Shown: one piece after another, positions 35,567 to 44,875 of the stretch
Position numbering within the stretch: the stretch's first letter is position 1
Layout of the letters: every line of letters starts with the position of its first letter
Assembly: GCF_900456775.1 (NCBI RefSeq)
Contig: NZ_UAUL01000001.1
Coordinates: forward strand, 682,001-746,000
DNA from: Sarcina ventriculi
GTDB taxonomy: Bacteria > Bacillota > Clostridia > Clostridiales > Clostridiaceae
Length of the DNA stretch: 64,000 nt
Direction of reading: 5' to 3'
Translations under genes and position numbers: made by a program
The notes under the pieces: model-generated
Databases searched by the model: none
What the model was told of the DNA's origin: nothing
What the model saw: only the letters and a program-made list of their open reading frames with translations

Positions 35567-35935
35567 ATATCTTCCCCCTTTGTAATAATAATTAAATATG
35601 TATACGATTGTAAAATTATATGATTACAATATAAAAGCTAAAGCCTTTATAAATTAGGCCTTATTTTATCACATTATTCAATTTAAATAAACAATAAACC
35701 TAAAATTAATTAAATAAATTTTTATATCACTTATTTAATTTAATAATATAAAAACCTTAGTACAATATATAAAAAAATATAGAAATAATTTATAAAATTA
35801 AAACCATTTTACTAGGTATTTTTTATAATAACTTAAATTAAAACCCAACCTAAATTTTTAGAATTATAAATTGTATTTCTCTAATATTATATTAATCTTT
35901 ATTAAAAACATATTCCTACTATGATAAAATAACTA
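35567..35935. other. AT-rich intergenic region ahead of the MgtC-like gene
   Basis: This contains the leader of the MgtC-like gene and the downstream flank of htpG. I checked for Mg2+ riboswitch (M-box) consensus and see none. Short weak hairpins occur near 35608-35660. Confidence 0.5.
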
Positions 35936-35976
35936 AAAACCTCCTCATAAAATAAACATTTATGAAGAGGTTTTTT
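35936..35976 (-). terminator. Intrinsic terminator of htpG
   Basis: AAAACCTC(T/C)TCATAAA and its complement with T-run on the minus strand, a few bases past the stop. Confidence 0.85.
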
Positions 35977-35983
35977 ATTAAAA

Positions 35984-37864
35984 TTATTTCATAAGCTTAC
36001 TAATATTATTTGTAAATTCAACTGGATCTTCTATTGCTAATCCTTCTATAAGAAGTGCCTCATTATATAAAAGATTTGTATATAAATTAAACTTTTCTTT
36101 ATCATTTTCATAAGCATTCTTTAATGCCTTAAACACATCATGATTTGTGTTAATTTCCAAGACTTTTTCAGCCTTTACACCTTCATTATTAGGCATAGCA
36201 CTCAAAATCTTTTCCATCTCAATTGTTACTTCTCCCTCTGCTGATAAGCAAACTGGATGATTTTTTAATATCTTTGATGCTTTAACTGCTTTAACTCTAT
36301 TGGATAAAGTTTCTCTCATAGCGTCTAAAATATTTCCTGTTTCTTTAGTTTCCTCTTCTGATAATTCTTTTTTATCCTCAGGTTCAATTCCTAAATCTCC
36401 ACTAGACACTGACTTAAATTCTTTCTCTTTATAAGAGTTCAACATTTTTATAGCAAATTCATCAACATCTTCTTTAAAATATAAAATTTCATATCCTTTA
36501 TCTAATAAAAGCTCTGTTTGAGGAAGTTTTTCTATTCTATCTATCGAACTTCCAACTGCATAATAGATATATTTTTGATTTTCTTGCATTCTTTCTAAAT
36601 ATTCATCTAAAGTTACTAATTTCTTTTCTTTTGAAGAATAGAACATTAATAAATCTTCTAAAACATCTCTATTAGCTCCAAATTCACTATATACGCCATA
36701 CTTTAATTGTCTTCCAAAAGAATTATAGAATTTTTCATATTTTTCTCTATTATTCTTTAACATACTTTTTAATTCATTTTTTATCTTAGTTTTAATATTT
36801 TTAGCAATAAGTCTTAATTGTCTATCATGTTGAAGAATCTCTCTTGATATATTAAGAGATAAATCCTCTGAATCCACAACCCCTTTTACAAATCCAAAAT
36901 AGTCTGGAAGAAGGTCTGCACATCTATTCATTATTAAAACACCATTTGAATATAACTCTAAACCTTTTTCATATTCTTTAGAATAAAAGTCATACGGTGC
37001 TCTCTCTGGAATAAATAAAATTGAATTATAACTTACTGCCCCATCAACACTTATATGAAGATGACTAAGTGGTGTGTCAAAACCATAATGTTTCTCTAAA
37101 TAGAAATTATTATAATCCTCATCCTTAAGTTGAGTTTTATTTTTCTTCCATAGAGGAACCATACTATTTATAGTTTCTATTTCCTTATATTCTTCATATT
37201 CATTTTCACTACCTTCTTTAGGCTTGCTCTTAGTTAATTCCATTTTAATTGGATATCTTATAAAATCTGAATACTTCTTAATAAGAGATTGTATATTATA
37301 TTCATCTAAATATTTATCAAAATTCTCATCATCATTATTTTCTTTTACTTTTAGTATTATTTCAGTTCCAACTGTTTCCTTATTAGTTTTTTCAATAGTA
37401 TATCCATCAGCACCTTCTGATTCCCATTTATAAGCTTCACCACTATTTAATGCCCTACTTATAACAGTAACCTTATCAGCTACTAAAAATGCTGAATAAA
37501 AACCGACACCAAATTGACCAATTATTCCATGCTCATCATCTAATTCATTTTCTTTTTTAAACTTTAATGAACCACTTTGAGCAATAACACCTAAATTATT
37601 TTCAAGGTCATCTTCAGTCATTCCAATACCTGTGTCTTCTATTTTTAAAATTCTATTTTCTTTATCTATGTGTATGTTTATAAAGTAGTTATCTTTATTA
37701 AAACTTATTGACTTATCAGTTAATGCTTTATAATAAATCTTATCTATAGCATCACTCGAGTTTGAAATAAGCTCTCTTAAAAATATATCTCTATTTGTAT
37801 AGATAGAATGAATCATAAGGTCTAACATTCTTTTAGATTCTGATTTAAACTGTTTCTTTTCCAA
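35984..37864 (-). CDS. htpG: Chaperone HtpG (bacterial Hsp90)
   Basis: A 626-residue cytosolic ATP-dependent chaperone. The GHKL ATPase domain (about 1-215) shows [25 protein letters not shown] and [17 protein letters not shown]. The middle domain contains [12 protein letters not shown] with the catalytic Arg region. The C-terminal dimerisation domain follows. The start is TTG 37864, six bases after AAAGGAGAG; the earlier ATG at 37912 lies inside the CIRCE operator and is excluded. Transcription is predicted from a sigma-A promoter with a CIRCE site, so HrcA probably represses it. Confidence 0.96.
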   Translation of the reverse strand: MEKKQFKSESKRMLDLMIHSIYTNRDIFLRELISNSSDAIDKIYYKALTDKSISFNKDNYFINIHIDKENRILKIEDTGIGMTEDDLENNLGVIAQSGSLKFKKENELDDEHGIIGQFGVGFYSAFLVADKVTVISRALNSGEAYKWESEGADGYTIEKTNKETVGTEIILKVKENNDDENFDKYLDEYNIQSLIKKYSDFIRYPIKMELTKSKPKEGSENEYEEYKEIETINSMVPLWKKNKTQLKDEDYNNFYLEKHYGFDTPLSHLHISVDGAVSYNSILFIPERAPYDFYSKEYEKGLELYSNGVLIMNRCADLLPDYFGFVKGVVDSEDLSLNISREILQHDRQLRLIAKNIKTKIKNELKSMLKNNREKYEKFYNSFGRQLKYGVYSEFGANRDVLEDLLMFYSSKEKKLVTLDEYLERMQENQKYIYYAVGSSIDRIEKLPQTELLLDKGYEILYFKEDVDEFAIKMLNSYKEKEFKSVSSGDLGIEPEDKKELSEEETKETGNILDAMRETLSNRVKAVKASKILKNHPVCLSAEGEVTIEMEKILSAMPNNEGVKAEKVLEINTNHDVFKALKNAYENDKEKFNLYTNLLYNEALLIEGLAIEDPVEFTNNISKLMK

Positions 37865-37905
37865 AATAATCTCTCCTTTATAACATATTACATATGTTTT
37901 ATTTA

Positions 37906-37932
37906 TTAGCACTTAATCAATTCGAGTGCTAA
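37906..37932 (-). promoter_or_regulatory. CIRCE element (HrcA operator) of htpG
   Basis: TTAGCACT(T)-N9-GAGTGCTAA, with eight of nine positions of the left arm and all of the right arm matching the consensus. It lies between the promoter and the htpG start. Confidence 0.92.
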
Positions 37933-37942
37933 CCATAATTTT

Positions 37943-37971
37943 TATATAACACATTTTATTATTTATGTCAA
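37943..37971 (-). promoter_or_regulatory. Sigma-A promoter of htpG
   Basis: TTGACA (37966-37971 complement) and TATATA (37943-37948) with a 17-base spacer, immediately upstream of CIRCE. Confidence 0.8.
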
Positions 37972-38005
37972 TACTAGTAATTTATTGCCTAGCTTTATAA
38001 AATGC

Positions 38006-38866
38006 CTATAATTCCATATTTATTTTTTCTCTGTATGCTTTAGGACTTACACCATTTATTTTTTTAAACATTTTAGAAAAATTTAATGGATCCCTATATC
38101 CTACTGACCTTGCTATATCACTTATAGATAATTTATCATTATTAAGTAAAGCATATGCCTTTTCCATTCTATAGTTTAATAAAAATTCCTGAGGCGATAT
38201 ATTTAAGTTTTTCTTAAAAACAGTAAAAAGATAACTTCTATTTACTCCAATAAAATTAGCTATATCGGTAATTTTAATGTCCTCTATATAATTATGCTCT
38301 ATATATTCTATGGCTTTTTTTATATAAATATCGGTTTGCTTTTCTACTTTCTCTTTTTGATACTCTGTATTTCCAACCAATTCAGCCAAAAATAAATACA
38401 ATAATCCCTCTCTTTTAAGTTCATCTTCAAAATTTATATTTTTTAATTTTAATATTTCATCAATATATAATTTTAAAGCATTAGGTTTTTTTGCATAATT
38501 AAATATCAAATTTTCTCTATTTAAATCTGCATTTTCTAAATAACTTTTAGCCTTAAGCCCATTAAAACCAATCCATATATACGTCCAAGGATTAGTTTTA
38601 TCTGCTTCATAATATGTTAATGTATCTGGGCATATTAAAAATCCTTGATTTTGTGTCAAATTATATTTTTTATTTTCTACAATATAACATCCTTTTCCCT
38701 TTAATATAAAATGTATTAAATAATGATTTCTAACTGCAGGTCCAAAACTATGCTCTGGTAAACATTCCTCAATGCCACATTGACATAAAAACAAATCTGA
38801 TTGTTCTTCATTTTTATATTCTAAATACTTAAAATAATTATCTTCAGAATATTTAACAGGTGCCAT
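38006..38866 (-). CDS. AraC-family regulator (sugar-type, cupin N-terminus)
   Basis: A 286-residue regulator. An N-terminal cupin-like ligand domain (about residues 20-150; HFILKGKGCYIVENKKY) is followed by two helix-turn-helix motifs of the AraC DNA-binding domain (ITDIANFIGVNRSYLFTVFK and ISDIARSVGYRDPLNFSKMFK, about 190-270). It ends with GVSPKAYREK. The start ATG 38866 has GGAGGAA upstream; the ATG at 38890 does not. It is divergent from the alpha-galactosidase gene and resembles MsmR/RafR-type activators, so it likely controls that gene. Confidence 0.9.
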   Translation of the reverse strand: MAPVKYSEDNYFKYLEYKNEEQSDLFLCQCGIEECLPEHSFGPAVRNHYLIHFILKGKGCYIVENKKYNLTQNQGFLICPDTLTYYEADKTNPWTYIWIGFNGLKAKSYLENADLNRENLIFNYAKKPNALKLYIDEILKLKNINFEDELKREGLLYLFLAELVGNTEYQKEKVEKQTDIYIKKAIEYIEHNYIEDIKITDIANFIGVNRSYLFTVFKKNLNISPQEFLLNYRMEKAYALLNNDKLSISDIARSVGYRDPLNFSKMFKKINGVSPKAYREKINMEL

Positions 38867-39215
38867 AATAAATTCCTCCATGCAATACACTATATGTTAT
38901 ATTATTTTATATCAATTTACATTGCAATTCTAGTATAAATTAATATTTAATGTAATTTTTACCTAATTAGATTTAAATATTAAAAAATTATTTGTAAAAC
39001 TTAATTACTATTCCCAATACTCTATATTCTAAAACCTATATATAACATTTTTACATATAACATCTAACATATGTATATTTAAATCTACCTAGTATATATG
39101 TATAATTAATACTATAAAAACAAATTTATCAAATATATAATCTAATATTAAAGAATTTATATTAAATTACGTGTTTATGTAAACAAATACAATTTTTTTT
39201 TAAGGAGACATCACT
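38867..39215. other. Divergent control region, AraC gene / alpha-galactosidase
   Basis: This 349-base AT-rich region carries both promoters. A palindrome TGTTTATGTAAACA (39172-39185), 30 bases before the alpha-galactosidase start, is similar to a catabolite-responsive (cre) or AraC-family site but not a consensus match. Confidence 0.5.
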
Positions 39216-41405
39216 ATGGGAATAAGTTTTAATCAAAATAAAAAAATGTTTCATATATCATCAAACAAAACAAGTTATATCATAAAAATTTTAGATACTA
39301 ATCATTTAATTAGCCTTTATTGGGGTAAAAAACTAAATTCTGATAATGTTGAATACGTTTTTAGAACTAGAGATTTTGGAAGTTTTTTAACTAATACAGA
39401 CAATATCAATGGATTTATGATAGAATCTACAAGCTTAGAATATCCAAGCTTTGGTGCAACTGACCTTAGATCGCCAGCTATTGAATTTCAATTCAAAGAT
39501 GGTACAAGTGCAACTGACCTAAGATACAAATGCCATAATATATATAAAGGAAAAAACAAGCTTGATAACCTACCTGCCACGTATATTGAAAATGATACAG
39601 AAGCTGAAACCCTTGAAATAACACTTATCGATTCTTTAAAAAATGTGGAAGTTATTCTATCTTATAGTGTTTTTGAAGAATTTAATGCAATAACAAGAAG
39701 CGTTAAAGTTAAAAATTTAAGCAAAGAACCTGTTAATATTGAAAGAATTTTAAGTGCAAATTTTGATTTTAAAGATGCTAAATTTGATTTCATTCAACTA
39801 TCAGGAGCTTGGGCAAGAGAAAGAGATTTTGTACGCACACCTTTAAGACGAGGCAGTCAAAGTATCGAAAGTAGACGTGGTGCTAGTAGTCACGCTCAAA
39901 ATCCTTTTATAGCATTAGCAAGACCAGACACTAACGAACATACTGGAGATATTTTTGGTTTTAGCCTTGTTTATAGTGGAAACTTCTTAGCTAATATCGA
40001 AGTTGATATGTATGAAAATTCAAGAGTTCAAATAGGTATTAATCCTTTTGATTTTAAATGGCTTTTAGAAAGTGGAGAAGAATTTCAAGCACCTGAAGTT
40101 GTAATGGCTTATTCTCACGAAGGAATTACAGGAATGTCCCACATCTACCACAATCTTTACGGCAAAAGACTTTGCAGAGGAAAATATAGAGATAAAACAA
40201 GACCTATTCTTATAAACAACTGGGAAGCTACTTATTTTGATTTTGATGATAAAAAAATTGAAGCAATAGCAAAAGAGGCTTCATCATTGGGAATTGAATT
40301 GTTTGTTTTAGACGACGGTTGGTTTGGAAAAAGAAATGATGATAAAAGTTCCTTAGGCGACTGGTTTGTTAATAAAGAAAAATTAAACGGTGGGCTTAAT
40401 AACTTAGCTAATAAAATAAATAATATGGGAATGAAATTTGGTTTATGGTTTGAACCTGAAATGGTCTCCCCTATAAGTAAATTATATGAAAAACATCCTA
40501 ACTGGTGCATTCATATAGATGGTAGAACAAAATCTACTGCTAGAAATCAACTTATTTTAGACCTTGGAAGAAATGATGTTAAGGAATATATAATAGAAAC
40601 AGTTAGTAATGTTTTAAAAAGCGCCAATATAGAATATGTAAAATGGGATATGAATAGAAACATGAGTGAAGTAGCTTCATCAGTTTTAGACCCTGCAAGA
40701 CAAAGGGAAACTTCTCACAGATATATTTTAGGTCTTTATGAAATTCTAGAGGAAATAACTAATAGATTCCCTAACATTTTATTTGAAAGTTGCTCAGGCG
40801 GTGGTGGAAGATTTGATGCTGGAATGCTTTATTATATGCCACAAGTTTGGACAAGCGATGATACTGATGCTATAGAAAGACTTAAAATTCAACATGGAAC
40901 ATCTATTGTCTATCCAAATGTTACAATGGGTTGCCATGTTTCTGCTGTTCCAAATCATCAAGCTCACAGAATAACCCCTTTAAAAACAAGAGGAGCTGTA
41001 GCTATGTCAGGAAATTTTGGATACGAATTAGATATAACTAAATTATCTAATGAGGAAAAAGAAATCATGAAAGAACAAATAAATTTCTATAAAGAAGTTA
41101 GAGATACTATTCAATTTGGTAAACTTTATAGACTTTCTAACCCTTTTGAAGATAATGACGTAGCTTGGATGTATGTATCTGATGATAAAAAAGAGATTAT
41201 TGTAACTTTAGTTAGACAATACGCTACGGTAAATAGAGGCTTCACTAATTTAAAATTAAAAGGATTAGACGAAAATTCTTCCTATGAAGTTGTCGGAGAA
41301 AATTTAACATTAGGAGGAGATATATTGATGAATTTAGGACTTAATATTCCTATGTTTGAGGGAGATTTTGCTTCAAAAGTATGGAGATTAATTAAAAAAG
41401 ACTAA
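39216..41405 (+). CDS. Alpha-galactosidase, GH36
   Basis: A 729-residue cytosolic enzyme that removes terminal alpha-galactosyl units (raffinose, melibiose). The family start of the barrel NNWEATYFDFDD and the FVLDDGWFGKR stretch are clear. The nucleophile Asp lies in YVKWDMNR (about residues 470-477) and the acid/base Asp in QVWTSDDTDAIERL (about 540-553). The ESCSGGGGRFDAGML motif is also typical. It has normal length and an AAGGAGAC site before the ATG. No transporter or sucrose enzyme lies with it, so sugars arrive by a system elsewhere. Confidence 0.95.
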   Translation: MGISFNQNKKMFHISSNKTSYIIKILDTNHLISLYWGKKLNSDNVEYVFRTRDFGSFLTNTDNINGFMIESTSLEYPSFGATDLRSPAIEFQFKDGTSATDLRYKCHNIYKGKNKLDNLPATYIENDTEAETLEITLIDSLKNVEVILSYSVFEEFNAITRSVKVKNLSKEPVNIERILSANFDFKDAKFDFIQLSGAWARERDFVRTPLRRGSQSIESRRGASSHAQNPFIALARPDTNEHTGDIFGFSLVYSGNFLANIEVDMYENSRVQIGINPFDFKWLLESGEEFQAPEVVMAYSHEGITGMSHIYHNLYGKRLCRGKYRDKTRPILINNWEATYFDFDDKKIEAIAKEASSLGIELFVLDDGWFGKRNDDKSSLGDWFVNKEKLNGGLNNLANKINNMGMKFGLWFEPEMVSPISKLYEKHPNWCIHIDGRTKSTARNQLILDLGRNDVKEYIIETVSNVLKSANIEYVKWDMNRNMSEVASSVLDPARQRETSHRYILGLYEILEEITNRFPNILFESCSGGGGRFDAGMLYYMPQVWTSDDTDAIERLKIQHGTSIVYPNVTMGCHVSAVPNHQAHRITPLKTRGAVAMSGNFGYELDITKLSNEEKEIMKEQINFYKEVRDTIQFGKLYRLSNPFEDNDVAWMYVSDDKKEIIVTLVRQYATVNRGFTNLKLKGLDENSSYEVVGENLTLGGDILMNLGLNIPMFEGDFASKVWRLIKKD

Positions 41406-41478
41406 TTCACATATATGTTAATATAAATAATACGTCTATCAAAAGTAAAAAATTTAAAGATTGTTAATAAAATTTTAT

Positions 41479-41544
41479 GATATTAGATAAAGAAGATTTT
41501 TTATGATGCAAAATCAACTCTTTATCTGATATCATTTTTATTTT
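41479..41544 (+). terminator. Intrinsic terminator of the alpha-galactosidase gene
   Basis: GATATTAGATAAAGA pairs with the facing strand TCTTTATCTGATATC (one G-U pair), and a T-rich run follows. Confidence 0.7.
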
Positions 41545-41711
41545 CAAACGTTAGAATTGTATTAAATAATAAAAACAATAACTTATAATATAAATTTTGT
41601 TCACAAAATATTAATCAAATGTTAATTAAATATTAATACTTTTATTACATATTATGGTATTTAATTATTGTAATGCGCTACCAATAGTGCTAAACTTATT
41701 ATATACTTATT

Positions 41712-41730
41712 GATAATGATTTTCATTTAT
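41712..41730 (+). promoter_or_regulatory. Fur-type box upstream of feoAB
   Basis: GATAATGATTTTCATTTAT agrees with about 14 of 19 positions of the Fur consensus GATAATGATAATCATTATC. It lies 34 bases before feoA, so iron-dependent repression is likely. Confidence 0.8.
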
Positions 41731-41763
41731 TTAAACAGAAGAACTTATATAGGGGGAAAAAGA

Positions 41764-41982
41764 ATGTTTTTAGACGAATTAAAATGTGGTGACTCTGCTG
41801 AAATAGTAGAATTACACGGTGATGAAAAATTATGCAAAAGATTAACTGCATTAGGTTTCATCAAGGGATCTACCTTAAAATTAAAAAGAAAAGTATTATT
41901 CGGTGAAACTTTAATAATAAATATAAGAGGCTTTGATATAGCTTTAAGAAAAAGTGATATTAAAGGAATAGTATTAAAATAA
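41764..41982 (+). CDS. feoA: Ferrous iron transport protein A
   Basis: A 72-residue FeoA with an SH3-like fold; it modulates FeoB in the cytosol. Typical features are LDELKCGDSAEIVEL at the start, RLTALGFIKGSTLKL (about residues 24-38), and the terminal DIALRKSDIKGIVLK. The start at 41764 is chosen because GGGGGAAAAAG lies upstream; an ATG at 41710 would fall in the Fur box. feoB follows after 63 bases. Confidence 0.95.
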   Translation: MFLDELKCGDSAEIVELHGDEKLCKRLTALGFIKGSTLKLKRKVLFGETLIINIRGFDIALRKSDIKGIVLK

Positions 41983-42045
41983 ATATTAAATCAATGATAA
42001 TTTTAAATAAAACTAAAAAGAAAATTACCTAGGGAGGATTTATTA

Positions 42046-43980
42046 ATGAAAACAATCGCTTTGATTGGTAATCCTAATGTAGGTAAAACCACTTTATTTA
42101 ATGCTCTTACCGGTTCTAAACAAAAGGTTGGTAACTGGGCAGGTGTTACTGTTGACAAGAAAGAGGCTTTTTTGGAAAATACAAAAATAGTGGACTTACC
42201 TGGGATTTATGCTATGGATACATTCTCTAACGAAGAAAAAGTATCTAAACATTTTTTACAAAATGAACAAGTTGACCTTATTTTAAATATAGTTGATGCT
42301 TCTAACATTGAAAGAAACCTATATTTAACAATGCAACTTAAACAATTTAACAAACCAATAGTTCTTTTAGTAAACATGATAGATGTTGCTGAAAAGAAAA
42401 ATATATTTTTAAATTTCAATGCTCTTGAAAAACAATTTAAAGTAAAAGTTATACCAATATCAGCTTCTAAACGCAAAGGTTTGGACGTTGTACAAGACTT
42501 TATCAAAAATACAAATGATTTTTCTAAATATCTAGACAACTCGGTTTATGAATTTAAAAATGAGAATGAAGTATATAAATTCATAGATACTAACCTTAAG
42601 TCTAGCTATAAAAAGAATGGTAATAACCTTTCTTTAACAGATAAAATTGATAATATAGCTTTAAACCCATGGCTATCTTATCCAATATTTTTTGCTATAA
42701 TAGTTCTAATATTCTTGTTTACCTTTGCTTGGGTTGGACAACCATTGGCAGACAAGTTAACAGATTTTCTAACGGGTTCTATTCCTGACTATCTAACTAG
42801 CACCATACTTGCTAATGCATCTCCATGGTTTAGTTCATTAGTAGTAGATGGAATAATTGGTGGTGTTGGTTCTATTATAGGATTCTTACCACTTATAGTA
42901 TCTTTATATTTCTGTATCTTCTTATTAGAAGAAAGTGGATACATGGCAAGAGTTGCCTTTTTAATGGACGGAATAATGAAAAAAATGGGGCTTTCAGGTA
43001 AAGCATTTATTACAATGATGCTTGGATTTGGTTGTTCAGTTCCTGCTATAGGTTCTGCAAGAACATTAGAAAGTGAAAAAGATAGAAAACTTGCTGGTCT
43101 TTTAGCACCTTTAATGTCTTGTAACGCTAAGTTACCTATTTACGCATTATTTGTATCTGTATTCTTTAGAGGTCACGAAGCCTTAGCTATATCATCAATA
43201 TATATACTTGGTGTAGTTATTGCATTTATAGTTGGAACTTTATTCTCTAAAACAGTATTTAAAAAAGATACTGAACCTTTTGTGGTTGAACTTCCAGAAT
43301 ACAAAATTCCAACAGTTACATCTATGGTAAAACAAATTTGGAGCAAAACTAAAGGATTTTTAGTAAAAGCCGGAACTATAATTTTTGCTATGAGTGTTCT
43401 AATATGGTTCTTACAAAGCTTTAATGCTCATGGATTTACCACTAATATAGATACTAGCTTTTTAAAATCTATTGGAGATATATTCATTCCATTCTTTGCA
43501 CCATTAGGTTTTGGAAACTGGCAAGCTTCTGTATCATTACTAACAGGATTAATGGCAAAAGAAACAGTTCTATCAACAATGCAAGTAATTTATCCTGGAG
43601 AACTTCATTTAGTACTTCCAGCATACTTTACTACTATATCAGCTTATGCCTTCTTAATATTTGTTTTATTATATACACCTTGTATAAGCGCATTAGGTAT
43701 GTTAAAGAAAGAATTTGGAGGCAAATTCACTATTATGGCAGCATGCTTCCAAATAGGTCTAGCTTGGATTGTTTCATTATTATTTTATAATGTTGCTATG
43801 CTTACAACAAATGGAGGGGTTAAAATGGAATATATAATAACAGCTATAATAATTTTATTTGTTGCTTTTATAATATTTAAAAATTTAAGAAAATCAGCTA
43901 AAGGGGAATGTCATTGCTCTGGTTGTACTTCACAATGCGGAAAAAGACAATCTCCATCAAAAGTAAAAACCTTAAAATAA
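42046..43980 (+). CDS. feoB: Ferrous iron transporter B with C-terminal Cys-rich tail
   Basis: A 644-residue inner-membrane Fe2+ transporter. The cytosolic G domain has GNPNVGKTTLFN (about residues 7-18), the DLPGIYA motif (about 53-59) and the NMID base-specificity motif (about 109-112). The membrane part has GFGCSVPAI and SCNAKLPIY, the two Cys-containing pore motifs. After about residue 593 an extra 51-residue tail adds one membrane helix and CHCSGCTSQC. This tail looks like the separately encoded FeoB-associated Cys-rich membrane protein of other clostridia, fused in frame. Its Met has its own ribosome binding site. Confidence 0.95.
   Translation: MKTIALIGNPNVGKTTLFNALTGSKQKVGNWAGVTVDKKEAFLENTKIVDLPGIYAMDTFSNEEKVSKHFLQNEQVDLILNIVDASNIERNLYLTMQLKQFNKPIVLLVNMIDVAEKKNIFLNFNALEKQFKVKVIPISASKRKGLDVVQDFIKNTNDFSKYLDNSVYEFKNENEVYKFIDTNLKSSYKKNGNNLSLTDKIDNIALNPWLSYPIFFAIIVLIFLFTFAWVGQPLADKLTDFLTGSIPDYLTSTILANASPWFSSLVVDGIIGGVGSIIGFLPLIVSLYFCIFLLEESGYMARVAFLMDGIMKKMGLSGKAFITMMLGFGCSVPAIGSARTLESEKDRKLAGLLAPLMSCNAKLPIYALFVSVFFRGHEALAISSIYILGVVIAFIVGTLFSKTVFKKDTEPFVVELPEYKIPTVTSMVKQIWSKTKGFLVKAGTIIFAMSVLIWFLQSFNAHGFTTNIDTSFLKSIGDIFIPFFAPLGFGNWQASVSLLTGLMAKETVLSTMQVIYPGELHLVLPAYFTTISAYAFLIFVLLYTPCISALGMLKKEFGGKFTIMAACFQIGLAWIVSLLFYNVAMLTTNGGVKMEYIITAIIILFVAFIIFKNLRKSAKGECHCSGCTSQCGKRQSPSKVKTLK
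43825..43980 (+). CDS. Possible internal start: FeoB-associated Cys-rich peptide
   Basis: Within feoB, in frame, a GGAGGGG site precedes ATG 43825 by five bases. Translation from here would give a 51-residue single-helix peptide ending in CHCSGCTSQCGKRQ, the typical form of the FeoB-associated Cys-rich membrane protein. Whether it is made separately is unproved. Confidence 0.4.
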   Translation: MEYIITAIIILFVAFIIFKNLRKSAKGECHCSGCTSQCGKRQSPSKVKTLK

Positions 43981-43989
43981 TATATAAAA

Positions 43990-44022
43990 AAGAAGTTATA
44001 ATATTTTATAACTTCTTTTTTT
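43990..44022 (+). terminator. Intrinsic terminator of feoAB
   Basis: AAGAAGTTATAA and its complement around TATT, followed by TTTTTTT. Confidence 0.9.
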
Positions 44023-44079
44023 ATGCATCTTTTTATCAAATTTTTAAACAAAAACATAAAAAAATTAAATAAAAGTATT

Positions 44080-44112
44080 GGGAGTCATACTAAAATAACA
44101 TTGGTGACTCCC
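44080..44112. terminator. Hairpin after the glycosylase gene
   Basis: GGGAGTCA (44080-44087) pairs with TGACTCCC (44105-44112). It is probably the terminator of the minus-strand mpg gene; its T-run is only moderate. Confidence 0.5.
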
Positions 44113-44144
44113 TTTAAAATTATTTACTATATATGTACTAAACT

Positions 44145-44687
44145 TTATACATATTGATGTTTATTTTGAGAATTATTCACAATAAATCTCCATTGGATAT
44201 TTTTATATTCTTCCGTTGCATAGTTTATTCCAACTCTTGGTGTCGCATCATAATTTGGAATATATCCATCATCCTCAATCCATAATAATTCCGACGACAC
44301 TAAATCTTCACCATTTAATGTTTTGTCTATTTTTAGAGCTTTTGTGAGTCTACCTGGTCCTATTAAACCTTCTACTCCTCTTATTAAAACTGCTTCAGGA
44401 AACCCTTCAACTCCTGTTACTATATTTAACATATAATGTATTCCATAACACAAATATATATATGCTACTCCACCATTTCTATACATTATCTTAGTTCTCT
44501 CAGTCTTTCCTTTATGGGCATGACATGCAGTATCTTGCTCGCCATAATAAGCCTCTGTTTCTGTTATACGTATTTTTTTTATTTCGCCATCAACTCTTCT
44601 GCAAAGCAGTTTTCCTAAAAGTTTTGGAGCCAAATTTACAGCTGAATCATTATAAAAATCTTCATTTAACTTTTTGGGTTTACTCAT
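44145..44687 (-). CDS. 3-methyladenine DNA glycosylase (AAG/Mpg family)
   Basis: A 180-residue base-excision repair enzyme that removes alkylated purines. Conserved motifs are LAPKLLGKLL (about residues 19-28), the catalytic region RITETEAYYGEQDTACHA (about 39-56), MYRNGGVAYIYLCYGIHYM (about 67-85) and GPGRLTKAL (about 110-118). The start ATG 44687 is chosen for GGTGAT upstream; the TTG at 44708 is less likely. It has normal length and is a single gene. Confidence 0.92.
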   Translation of the reverse strand: MSKPKKLNEDFYNDSAVNLAPKLLGKLLCRRVDGEIKKIRITETEAYYGEQDTACHAHKGKTERTKIMYRNGGVAYIYLCYGIHYMLNIVTGVEGFPEAVLIRGVEGLIGPGRLTKALKIDKTLNGEDLVSSELLWIEDDGYIPNYDATPRVGINYATEEYKNIQWRFIVNNSQNKHQYV

Positions 44688-44875
44688 ATCTTTTATCACC
44701 ATCCACAAAATTACTTTAAACCACGCTACTTATATATTATAACATTTTCTTAACTTGATGATAAAAGTTTATTTTTTCTAATTACAATTTATTTATTTAT
44801 TAAAAAATATTAACTTTTAATACCACTTTATTAAAATTTATCTATTTTTAAAAAATTCTCATTTTCATTTATATT

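Larger units (their letters stand above)
41406..41763. other. Region between alpha-galactosidase and feoA
   Basis: This contains a terminator hairpin (41479-41544) and the Fur-box promoter region of feoAB. No other gene is seen. Confidence 0.6.

Noticed and set aside
35567..35700. Possible Mg2+ riboswitch ahead of the MgtC-like gene
   Set aside because: Only weak short stems are present and none of the M-box consensus can be seen.
37865..37912. Upstream ATG start of htpG
   Set aside because: It would lie in the CIRCE operator; the TTG at 37864 has a proper ribosome binding site and gives the normal HtpG N-terminus.
39172..39185. Consensus cre site ahead of alpha-galactosidase
   Set aside because: TGTTTATGTAAACA is palindromic but lacks the central CG and differs from the consensus; it is kept only as an unassigned palindrome.
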